From positions 15,910,317 through 15,974,316 of the forward strand of contig CM071931.1 in assembly GCA_016081115.2 (NCBI GenBank): a DNA stretch of 64,000 bases, in the 5' to 3' direction. A program made the translations under genes and the position numbers. Positions 34,301-44,937 of this stretch are shown here, one piece after another (positions within the stretch are counted from its first letter, which is position 1; every line of letters begins with the position of its first letter). Under the pieces are notes generated by a model. It saw nothing but the letters and a program-made list of their open reading frames with translations. It did not search any database and was not told the DNA's origin. Source of the stretch: Rehmannia glutinosa. Its lineage: Eukaryota; Streptophyta; Magnoliopsida; Lamiales; Orobanchaceae.

Positions 34301-35800
34301 TTTTGACATCCTCGAGTGATATTTTCTTCTATGATAACATCACTATGTGGATTATCCATTAGGCTCATCATCAATTCTGCAGTAGCCTCTTGAGGTACTC
34401 GTTCTTCTCCTTGTATTCTAAATGAATACAAGTTATTATCCCATAGTTTTGTATCCTTTTGTTTTGAACCAATTGGTCTAAAAGATAATAATGCTTCACC
34501 AAATTTTCTTCGATCGCCATTTTGGATTTGAAGTTTGGCTTCATCACCACGCTTTCATGAAAATTTTTAGGCATTTTTTGATAAATGCTTCCCCAATCTC
34601 TAGACAATAATCTTATGTTCACATAATGTTGTGAAAATAAGTCATCTTGTCTCATCCTCCTATGTAAATCGTTTGAATGTTTGTAGGAAATTGTTTTCTA
34701 GCAAAACATATGCTCATGTGTCATGAAAATAATTTGGTGGTGTCTTCACTTTGTACCATGGGGTACCACCCGTTCCACCGATCATAATTTACTCGCTTGT
34801 TTAATTTCTCGATTAAGGATAAGAATCCTTTTAGAAAAATCCATTCTCGCAATAGTGGTAAATCTTCTCCAATTGATTTAGGATAACATCTGGTTTTGTA
34901 GTACGTATTTTGGCTCTGAATCAATATAGGCGAGCAAAGTACTCGGCTTTGTATTCAACATATAACATTCTAATAGAAATGTATATGGAGAATGGGCTAG
35001 TGGTCATCGATTCTCAGTATCTTTTATTAGCCATGTAAACTCCATTCCATCTTGTAATCTTTCCCAAGGTTTATGATCCTCAATAAATTCAATTCCTAGT
35101 ATTAATTGCTCGGGATTTTTCTGCCGTTCCTATGATAGTCGGCTCAATTTCACCCATTTTTAAGCTTCATTGATACCTTCCAACTATAAGTTGTTGGAGA
35201 TAACATAGAACATCACAAGGAAAAATATTATCCTTTTTGAGTGATGTTAAATATTACTTCAACTTCTCTCCATCCTTTTGGGCATTTCGGATCTCCTTGG
35301 GTTTTGAAAACATCTGGGATTCGTTGAATCAGTACTCGGTCTTTTTCTTCCCAACACTCTTTTGCTTATCATTCTGTCTTGTTGGAAAGGAATCCTCCTA
35401 GCCTCAACTCGAGGCTATGACTCTTGTTGAAGACCTGTTGATCTTGAATTTTCATATCGATCTCCTTTATAGTTGGGGACTCAATGAGTTTGGGTAGAAC
35501 TATCTGGCAAAGTCCTCAAAAATTCTTGGGACTTCAATAAATTCCTTTCACAAGAATACTTCAATGATGTGTTCGAGAGAGCATAGGAAATCTTGTAGGT
35601 GATTGAGTAAGGCCTATTTCCTTCTTTCATCAAATCGACTCTTTTGAAGTCTTGATGAAGGGTTAAGGCTCTATTGAAGTCTCGATCTTCCAAATTGTAT
35701 GAAATTCTAGGATAGACGTTAAATGCCAATTTTCCCGCATACAAATTTCCCGTGACCGCTCCAAGACATGAATCCTTGAGATTTGTGATTCACTTATCCC
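34301..35800 (-). pseudogene. Pararetrovirus polyprotein segment between zinc finger and RT, including expected protease
   Basis: By position this should hold the aspartic protease. Readable blocks are 34153-34431, leading into RT, and 34371-34655 (QDDLFSQHYVNIRLLSRDW). Further upstream the frames are short, with LGIEFIEDHKPW near 35090. I could not find the expected D-T-G or D-S-G triad, so the protease is either mutated or hidden by frameshifts. The basic, Pro-rich stretch near 35650-35740 has no recognised role. Confidence 0.5.
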
Positions 35801-37039
35801 GAGATAGCTAGGTTGAGTGGCGAATCAATTCCTTCCTTGAATGTTGCTTTTATAATAACTCTTATGTCCGATATGAATCCATGAGACTGCATTTTGCAAC
35901 TTCTCCAAGTTGAGTCTGCTTTTGATCTTCCGGACAATCGGTTGAGATATGCCCTCTTGCTCCGTATGTCCAACAATTACAATGTTTAAAACTTTCATTA
36001 GCTCGGTGTGAGCTTGCACGAATGTTCTTCTTCTCGAGGTCCCGTTGGTACTTCCTTGGTTAGAACCTCGATGAAGAGGCTCTACTCTGTTTGGTGGTCT
36101 TTGCCCCGAGTTGTAACTTTGGGCCTTTTGTTTGACCAAAACCTTCTAGGTCTCCACGAAGACCTGCTCCTTTTTCTTTGCTACTTCCCTACGTATGAAG
36201 GGCTTATATGCTTCTTTTTATTATGTCTGTGGTTGGCCTCCCACAACAGTTGGGATGTCATCATCTTTGCAACATAGAGGAACCGTTTCATTAATTCCTT
36301 GTAGCCTCTTATAATTCTGTAAAAATCTTTGCTTGGTGGCACCATTCGGATAACTTGGCCTTTAGGAAAGACATTCTTCTCGGACAATGTATCTAAATCA
36401 GCCGCACTCTTGTATTCCCGATAATCATTTCTCTCTAAGGATTTGGTATCTTTGCAAAGAATAATTGCGAAGCTTCTTTATCTTCCACCTTGGACTTCCA
36501 TCGGTTTTCGGTGAACAACTTGATATATTCGTCAATATGACAAATATCATGTAACTCAAGGATGAGGGTTTGTTTGTATCTTTTTTCTTTTTTTCTTCTT
36601 CCAATCCCTCAAAATAACCTCGTGCCAATAAAATGGATTTTAAATAATTTTGCCATATTACCGACAATTCCTTTCAATGGCTCTCCGGCTATGATAGTGC
36701 TTTTCATTTCGATCCATCATATCCCATGCAATCTTTATAGATCCTTCAAGACTCATCTCAAGGAGTAGGATGAATCCATCCTTCGTAAGATCGAGGGTTC
36801 TGTTGCAATCCTCATAGGCGACGCCCAATCATCAATAAGGACTTCTCGATTTTTGAAATGAATATCCAAATTTAGCATCAATCCATATGGATGTATCGAA
36901 TTGAGTGTAATCTTCCATGAGGCGTATTATAAATATCGGCCTTTTGGAACGTTGTTGAGTTCTGAAATAATAGGATCTCTTCTTGTAGTAAAATCTCCAT
37001 CGTGCATTATTGGTTCATCTCCATGATGTGAACCCGTCT
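35801..37039 (-). pseudogene. Pararetrovirus coat-protein region with zinc finger
   Basis: The zinc finger at 35934-35981 reads CNCWTYGARGHISTDC. It fits the caulimovirid coat-protein pattern C-X-C-X2-C-X4-H-X4-C except that the third Cys is Tyr, a change expected from a single G-to-A transition. Upstream (higher coordinates) lies a basic Arg/Gly/Ser tail, then the open block 36181-36387 (SEKNVFPKGQVIRMVPPSKD) and 36425-36667 with a Lys run. The front near 36850-36920 reads DYTQFDTSIWIDAKFGY. This protein would package the genome. The frame is cut at 37039 by the LTR of copy C. Confidence 0.65.
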
Positions 37040-37928
37040 TGTAGGTCCTAAGCGGTGTGAGTGTAAGGTTTAGAAGGGGGTTGAATAAACCTTACCAACT
37101 TTTCGATTTAGTCCTTTAACAATTCAGAGTTAATTATTCACACTAAGTCCTTGATGGACAACTAAGTTAGTTAATCAACAGAGTTAGCCACTCAACGACT
37201 CGAGCCGTTGATAGAATAAGCGAGCCGCTTAGTCTAAAACTTAACTTGAATGCGATTTGTTTTTTCATTGGAAGACTTAACACCCTTGAATTTGGTTAAG
37301 TTTGTTTTAATACTTGGATTTAGCACTCGATTTGATTATCAATTGGATAGCAAGTTTATCGTGAGATATAAATGTAATATGCGAAATTAAAGTCTTTGAA
37401 ATGTAAATGACACAATAAGTTTTTATAGAGGTTCGAAGATGGGGTAATTCTTCTAATCCTCTCTTCTCCAACTCCTGGAGGAATCCACTAAGTATTGATC
37501 AATATAAAGAATGGTTAACATCCAGGATACAAGTCTTGATCACACTGGTGACTTGATCCTTTGAGACTCGATGCGAGATGCCTTGATCACACAAACGCTT
37601 CTCGTGCGACTCGGCTTCTTCACAGGGGCGACTACCTTGCTACTACAGCCCACTTGCTCAAGTTCCTTGGATTTGATCACGAAGCCCTCCAAATAACTTA
37701 AGACCGGTTCGACCTTGAACCTTACTACAATCCTCCGTGGAATGTAGACCCCTTGATTCTTGAAATGTTTCCTCTTCAACCGATTGAAGTCGTCTTTCCT
37801 TCACAGTGAGTGTTGGATTGATTTCCTTCGTAATGTAGGCTTGAGGATTAAACTTGAATGACTTGAGAGTGATTTTTGGTTGCGATTCAAATATTAGCTT
37901 GAATGTTCGTGGTTCAGGTCGGTAACCT
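37040..37928 (-). repeat. 3' LTR of copy C, first piece (its 3' part)
   Basis: Starts TGTAGGTCCTAAG, the complement of the CCTTGGGACCTACA end of the other LTRs, and runs to the AACCT target of copy D. It matches copy C's own 5' LTR at 62948-63838 closely. The remaining 5' part of the LTR resumes after copy D at 51279. Confidence 0.93.
37924..37928. repeat. Target-site duplication of copy D, left
   Basis: AACCT directly before the TG of the D 5' LTR; repeated at 51274-51278 directly after its 3' LTR. The uninterrupted LTR of copy C (63827-63840) reads GTCGGTAACCTTCTCTC across this site, with a single AACCT. Confidence 0.96.
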
Positions 37929-39476
37929 TGTTAGGAAATTTATTGTTTATATTTTGATGAATGCCATATAAAACTTAGAATAGGAAGTTGGCACCCCATT
38001 CTTGTTGTAAAATGCATTGTAATAAATAGGGGTGGTCAAGCCGAGTTAAGTCGGCCTACGCCCAAACATGCAAGAGGACAACTGAGACTAGAAGGAAGAC
38101 TCATTGAGAGACAAATTTGAGTATGGCAAAGAAGAGTAGACGGGAACTCTATCAAGAAGCGGTGAGATGCGGTGAGTGGAGTATCACCAAGTCAACTCAA
38201 GAAAAGCCAAGTCTCAAGTTGAAGTGACAAGAGTCATCCAATGATTGGAAGCTAACTCTAAGTCACCTGGGAAAGCAAAGAAATGCGGTCAAGTCGAGAT
38301 AACAAAAGACCCATTGCACGAAATCAAGAGAATTACTTAAACAAGTAATATCTCCATACCACCTTTCTCTCGAGTGCTCGATCCCGAGAAGCGTGCAAGA
38401 GGAATGAACCAATGGGAAGCACTACACCGTGTCAGAACTCTGAAAAGGTGAAAAAACAATTCATACGAGGAAATGGCAATTCCAAGGACTGCAACAAGAC
38501 AAGCCAACGACTGCAAGTGACTTTCAAAAATAAGCCTATCTCTTCAACGGGCAAATTTTTGAAAGATCACTATAAAAGGCTGAGAAATGATTTTGAGAAG
38601 GGTAACGGACCAGAACCAAAAACGTTCAAGCAATTATTAGAACTGGAAACCTAAAATATTCTCAATCCTCAAGCCTACACTACGAAGAACATCAATCCAA
38701 CACTCACCTGTGAAGGAAAGATAACTTCAATCAGTTGAAGAGGAAAATACTGAAAAATCAAGGGGTCTACATTCCACGAAGGATTGTAGGAAGGTTCAAG
38801 GTCGAACCAAGTCTTAAGCTTTTGGAGGGCTTCGTGATCAAATCCAAAGAGCTTGAGCAAGTGGGCTGTAGTAGCAAGGCAAATTACGTGAAGAAGAAGC
38901 GAGTCGTCACGAGAAGCCACCTGAGTGATCAAGGCGTCTCCAGATCGAGTCCCAAAGGATCAAGTCACTGTGTGATCAAGACTTGTATCTGGACTGTTAC
39001 CACTTTGTATACTGATCAATACCTAGTGGATTCCTCCAGGAGTTGGAGAAGAGAGGAGTAGAAGAATTACCCCATCTTCGAACCTCTATAAAAATTTCAT
39101 TGTGCCATTTACATTTCAAAGACTTTAATTCCCGCATCTTAATTGTTTAAATCTGTGATAAATTTGCTATCCACTTGATAATTTCTAAGTACTAAACCAA
39201 GCACTAAATCCTGTTTAACCAAACTTAAGGGTGTTAAGTCTTCCGCTGAAAACAAACCACATTGAGTTAATTTAGACCCAACAACTGAGTTATTCCATCA
39301 ACACTTAGTTGAGTCGCATTGAGAGACTAACTCTCTTGATTAACTAAATTGGTTGTCCACCTAGGACACGGATGTGTAGTATCAACTCGAATATTTAAAA
39401 GGACTAAATCGAAAATTTGGTAAGGTTTATTCAACCCCCCTTCTAAACCTTACACTTACACCCCTTGGGACCTACA
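37929..39476 (+). repeat. 5' LTR of copy D
   Basis: 1548 bp, TGTTAGG...CCTACA. TATA box CTATAAAAGG at 38570-38579 and a second CTCTATAAAAAT near 39084. Differences from the 3' LTR are mostly at CAG/CTG words, for example near 38110-38125 where the 3' copy has ACTCGGCTGAGAGAC. Confidence 0.97.
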
Positions 39477-39478
39477 AG

Positions 39479-39490
39479 TGGTATCGGAGC
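39479..39490 (+). other. Primer-binding site of copy D (initiator Met tRNA)
   Basis: TGGTATCGGAGC two bases after the 5' LTR. It matches the plant copia primer site TGGTATCAGAGC complementary to the 3' end of initiator methionine tRNA, with one A-to-G difference that may be a CAG-context error. Confidence 0.93.
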
Positions 39491-39603
39491 GGTTGGTTCA
39501 TTGAACCCTCCGCACCGGTTCTTGAACTAGATCTCCAAACTTTTCAAAGTCCGCTTTAGTACTTAAACTTTCAAAACTCTTTTTATCATTAAAAGTTATT
39601 ATC

Positions 39604-40876
39604 ATGGAAGCAAATTTGACACGCATCCCTATGTTCACTATTGAAGAATTTGATGATTGGAAAATTCGTATGCGGGATCATCTATCGGATTACATGATGA
39701 GATGTGGATAGTGATAGAGGATGGGCCACTTACGCAAATCTTAAAGGTGAACACATCTGTAAGAAGAGCATTTTGAAGGAGAAGAGGATGTTGCTCCCGG
39801 ACTACCATGGTTGAAAAACCAAGAACTGAATGGACAAATGATGACAGAAAAAGATACAACCTGGACAATGTAGCCAAGGACATCCTTTACAAAACCTTGG
39901 ACAAAGCCATGTTCAATAAAGTCAAATCATGCAAAACGGCTAAAGAAATGGGGACAAGCTAACATTGATTTGTGAAGGCTCGGAGCAAATCAAAGAAAAC
40001 AAATTATCGGTGGCTCAGTACAGAAATTTGAGAACTTCAAAATGATCTCGTGAAAAACCTGGATCAACTGGATGCTCGATTCACGAAATCACCAATGAGT
40101 TATCTCGCACTTGGAAAGGAATTTACACGAAGAAATGTGTATGAAAATCCTAAAAAGTCTTCCAAATTGAATGGGAAATGAAGGTCATGGCACTAAGACA
40201 TTCCATGGACCTATCAAAGACATCCAACCATGAACTATTCTCGGACCTCAAAGCCTACGAGTTTGAGTGAGAAGAAAAGACCAGAAGAGACAATTTGTAC
40301 CCAAAACAATTTGCTCTAATTGTTAAAGATGGGAAGAGAGATGAGGTCAAAGAAGTCATTGATCCGGAAGAAATAGCCACGATGGTTAAAAGGTTCCACA
40401 AGTTCTTCAATAAGAACTACAAGAGAGGAAAGGGCGAATCTTCCATAAGACACTCGCTACCTCCAAATCAAGGGAAGATAGACCAACCAAGAGAACAGAT
40501 CATCAAAAGTCTGAATATCAAAGGGACAATCCAAGAATGGAAACAAATGATCAAAAGGTCAATTTCTATCTTTGAACTGTAGACAACCAGGTCACTATGC
40601 CATTGATTGCTCATATCCTATAGTTAACAAATACAGGGAATGAAGAAGAAAGAAAGGTATTCGAGAGAAAGAAGACAAGAAAAGAAAAAGGCAATGATGG
40701 CTGCAGAGACTGAAAGGACAAATGAGAAGAGATTCACCGAGTTCCTCAAAGAAACTCCAAATAGAAAATACTCAGAAAGAAGAAGCGAGCTACCAAAAAC
40801 CCCAAAAATCCATAAAAGAAATACATATGATGGGAATGGTAGAAAATATCCAAGCCAAGTGATTGGAATAATGTAA
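39604..40876 (+). pseudogene. gag: gag of copy D, broken and internally deleted
   Basis: Starts ATG at 39604, MEANLTRIPMFTIEEFDDWK, the usual copia gag opening with its FDDWKIRM core. Words such as NLDNVAKDILYKTLDKAMF are readable near 39850-39920. The open block 40295-40582 covers the segment EEIATMVKRFHKFFNKNYK. The zinc knuckle near 40575-40610 reads N-C-R-Q-P-G-H-Y-A-I-D-C, with the first Cys replaced by Ser in that frame. After it, the coiled-coil region present in copy C is missing: the text passes from an Arg/Lys stretch (about 40700) directly to the sequence before NRKYS. Several frameshifts occur in the capsid part. The gag stop at 40876 follows ...VIGIM as in copy A. Confidence 0.8.
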
Positions 40877-43800
40877 ACTATCGGCATGATAGACTTATGG
40901 AATATAAGCCCAAATGGCAAAGGCCTAGAACTCAAGAAAGGCCATTCCAAAAGTATAAGAGCTTTCATCAAAGACACATATGCACCTAGGCACTACACTC
41001 GGAGACACCACAATTACCCAAAGAAGGCGATTGCTAAAACTTATACACAGGCATACAAACAAAAGAGACAATCAGTATGAACTAGAATCCCCAAGCAATT
41101 TGCCAGGATTAATTATGATTATGGCACGATAGATGGCAACCCCTTAGAGTCAAATCATTTGGCTATAAGTTGGTTGGATCATCTTACAATTCTAACCCCT
41201 CAGGACCCATACAAGTATGGGTACCTAAAACTTAATTTCCTTGATTGCGGGTTCAAGAACAGTGAGTGCCAAGGAACCTGGTATATGGATAGTGGGCATT
41301 CCCGGACATATGACAGAAATAAGAAAAATCTATCAAAATTCAAGGAAGTTAAAGGAGCAAAAGTCATATTTGGAGGAAATGAAGCTCGGTGAAATAAGAG
41401 GCATTGGATCCGTCAAGAGGAACAAATTAGAAATCACAGATGTTGCATATGTCGAAGGACTCAACTTCAACTTGCTAAGCATAAGTCAACTCGTGACAAG
41501 GGCTATAATGTTGGATTCAACATGGGTGTATGCCAAATCAAGGATCTTGAATCGAATGAAGTTGTGTTGCAAGGATGCGGACAAAAGAACATGTATGTAG
41601 TAGATTGGTCAACCGCTACACACATCACCTGTCTATTAGCAAAGAGCACAACTGAATCAAGTTGGCTGTGGCACAAAAAGCTTAGTCACCAATTTCAAAA
41701 CGATTAACAAGCTTGCGTAGTAGTCTTGTGGAAGGACTTCCAGACTCGATATAAGAAGGAGAGTATATATGATGCATGTCGGAAGGAAAACAAATCAAAT
41801 CTTCATTCAAATAAAAGACATGTTCATCTTCAACAAGAATATTGCATCTGCTACATATGGATCTATTTGGCCCAAAGTGGAACCAAATGAAAGATAAGTG
41901 GAAAGAAATACACCTTGGTGGTAGTAGATGACTACTCAAGATATACATGGACAATATTCATGTGTAAGAAGAAAGAAACTCTACGAAACTACCACAAATG
42001 ATGAAGAGGATTCAAAACGAGAAGAGCCAAACCATTATCAAAATAAGATCGACAGGAGGAACTGAGTTTGTCAATGGAATAATAACTCGATATTGTATTG
42101 AAAATGGTATTAGTCATGAACTATCGCAGCAAGGACTCCACAGAGAATGGAGTTGCGAAAAGAAGGAACATAACTCTCAAAGAAGCAAGCAAGGACCATG
42201 TTAGTCAAGGGGTTACCAAAAATATTTTGGGTCAAGCAATCAACACAACTTGCTACACTCAAAACAGATGTATGATAAACAGACATCCGACAAAGACTCC
42301 CTATGAGATTTGGATGGAAAAAAACCAAATGTTGCATATTTTAGAATATTTGGATGTAAATGCTTCATCCACAACAATGGTAAAGACAATCTAAAGGCTT
42401 TCGATGCTAAAGGCGATGAAGGTATCTTCTTGGGATACTCAACAAAGCAAAGCCTACAGAGTACTCAACAAAAGGACTATGGTTGCGAGAAGAATCCATT
42501 CATGTGGTATTCGATGAGCCAAATGTAAATGGAGAAGACATTGAAGAGTCACCGATAAGTTTGAATCATCCAACCATCTGAAAAAAGTCCTATCTTTGAA
42601 GCCGAGCCGAATTATAAACTCGAAAGAAGATGAGATAGTTGAATCTCAAAAACAGTGGAAAATTTGCGGCTAAGTGATTACGAGAGAGCCGAACACAAAG
42701 AACACACAAATGCAAGACGATCAAATCCAGGCTAACTTACTCCAACCCGATGTAAGATGGCCGAGAGACCATCCACGAACTTGTCATTGGAGATATAAGA
42801 GAAGGTGTCAAAACAAGATCGAACTCAACAAGAAGCCATGTTCACATGCTTTATCTCGCAAATAGAGCCCAAAGATGTGTTACAAGCATTGGACGACACA
42901 CATTGGATTCAAGCTATGCAAGAAGAGTGAATCGTTTGAAAGAAATAAAGTATGGGAATTAGTTCAAAGACCCACACATCAAAATGTTATTGGTACTAAA
43001 TGGGTGTTCGAAACAAGATGAACGAGGAAGGTTACTGGTAAGAAACAAGGCAAGACTAGTAGCCAAAGGATATTGCCAAGAAGAATGAATAGATTTTGAT
43101 GAAACATTTGCTCCTCGTAGCAAGATTGGAAGCTATAAGGATGTTTCTTTCCTATGCAGCTCACAATAATTTCATTGTATATCGGATGGATGTAAAAAGT
43201 GCATTCCTAAATGGTTTATTGGAAGAAGAAGTGTATGTTGAACAACCTCCAGGATTTGAGCAGAAGACTCTTGGAGATAAGGTATACAAACTCAAGAAAG
43301 CCTTGTATGGATTGAAACAGGCACCCGAGCATGGTATGATACTTTGTCACAATTCCTAATCGAAAATGGATTCACAAAAGGAAAAGTAGATAGAACACTT
43401 TTCGAATTCAAGACAAAAAGAGTATCTTGCTTGTTCAAATATATGTGGATGACATCATTTTTGGATCCACAAACAAAGAGTCATGTGAAAAATTTTCAAA
43501 CCTCATGCAAAGTAAATTTGAAATGAGCATGATGGAAGAGCTAACATTCTTCCTTGGACTCCAAATGAAACAACCGAAGGATGGAACCTTCATAAGTCAA
43601 ACAAAATACACCAGAGACTTAATGAAGAAATTTGGTATGGAGGAGAAGTCTTCAGTGAAAATACCAATGAATACATCGATCAAAATGGACATGGATGCAG
43701 ATGGCAAGCACAGATCAAACAAGATACTGAGCACTTATTGGATCATTGCTCTATCTTACAAAGAAGTAGGCCGACATCACCTTTCTTTGTAGGTGTATGT

Positions 43801-44378
43801 ACAAGATTTCAATCGCTCCAAAAGAGAGCCATATGACAAAGAGCTAAGAGAATATTGAGATACTTGAAAGGAAGCCAAGAAGTTGGCTTATGGTATCCAA
43901 AGGAAGGTGGATTCAAGCTAATTGGCTATTTAGACTCGACTATCTTTGGATGCGAGTTGACAAAAAAAACACCTCGAGGCACATGTCAAATGCTAGGAAA
44001 CAGGTGATTTTCTGGTTTAGCAAGAAGCAAAATTCAATAGCCACCTCTACAACAAGAATACATACATAGGCTGCGGCAAACAAGTGTTGTGCCAAGTCCT
44101 ATGGATGAGACAAAGCTAAGAGACTATGAAGTTGAGGAAAAAGAAATTCCAATCATGTGTGATAACACAAGTGCAATTGCAATCACTCAAAATCTGTGTT
44201 GCACTCAAGAACAAAGCATATCAATGTCGATATCACTTCATAAGAGATCATGTTGAAAAGAAGGACATCATCTTGGAATATATCTCAACGATAAACAATT
44301 GGTGACATCTTCACAAAACCATTATGTGAGTCAAGATTTGAAGAACTCAAACATGAGTTAGGGTTAATTGAGTGGTGA
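40877..44378 (+). pseudogene. pol: Broken copia pol of copy D: protease, integrase, RT, RNase H
   Basis: Protease motif in GTWYMDSGHSR near 41275-41305, followed by FKEVKGAKVIFGG and LEITDVAYVEGLNFNLLSIS. Integrase zinc domain WLWHKKLSHQF near 41660-41700, catalytic core words near 41855 (HMDLFGP), 41915 (VVVDDYSRYTW) and 42060 (TEFVNG). RT is open in pieces 43096-43359 (MDVKSAFLNGLLEEEVYVEQ) and 43427-43792, with YVDD at 43442-43453. RNase H ends with YHFIRDHVEKKDII near 44230 and IFTKPLCESRF near 44310. Several breaks lie at GAGTG-type words where copy A has GAGCTG. Confidence 0.9.
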
Positions 44379-44937
44379 CACTCGAGAAGAATCAAAGAAA
44401 AGAAATGGAACACTAAAAGGGAAAAAAGAGTCAACTCACAAATCGGCCTAAGTAAATCACCAGTTGTATTGGAAAGACAACTATACCAAGTCAGTTGTTA
44501 GGAGTCACTAAGAGAACTCTGTGAGAAGAAGAGTTAAATCGGCTAAGGGATAAGTTTGAGTCACTTATGAGCAAAGTGACAAAAACGCAATCGTTTTGCT
44601 AAGCGGGAATGTTTTTAAGAATGACGTCGATAATGATGATGTGTACGGACATAAAGCTGCACACCAAACTTATGATTGGATATAAATGCTTTGCGCATTA
44701 AATACGAGACAATAAATGCTAAATAGGCGTGCAAAATCTAAACCGTTGATTTCGATCACATTTCAAAACCACCCGCACGTCCTTTCATAAACCATACTTA
44801 AACCATTTTCGTCCGTTTCTCTCACACACTACCAAAAACTGTTCATTTCTCTCTCTCGGAAGCAAAGGCAAAAATCTTCTCAAAACCCTATCTATCTTCA
44901 AATCAATCTCTAAGTTTTCTTCGATAAAATCCGAAAA
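44379..44937 (+). promoter_or_regulatory. Leader between pol and env-like frame of copy D
   Basis: About 560 bases without coding content, conserved with the other copies. TATA-like GGATATAAATG at 44678-44688, paired ATTAAATAC / AATAAATGC words after it, then a CT-rich run near 44815-44860 and the ATG at 44938. Possible internal promoter and leader; inferred. Confidence 0.5.

Larger units (their letters stand above)
31330..37039 (-). mobile_element. Endogenous pararetrovirus (Caulimoviridae) relic, interrupted by copy C
   Basis: Minus-strand sequence with, in order, a coat-protein region, a caulimovirid zinc finger (35934-35981), a poorly preserved protease region, RT with YIDD (33732-33743), RNase H, and a downstream frame. 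No integrase and no LTRs are seen, unlike Ty3/gypsy elements. The 5' part (movement protein and front of the coat protein) would lie beyond the copy C insertion, to the right of the window. Stops and frameshifts occur throughout, so it is an old, inactive insertion. Resemblance to florendovirus- or petuvirus-like lineages is my impression from RT and RNase H wording and is not established. Confidence 0.78.
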
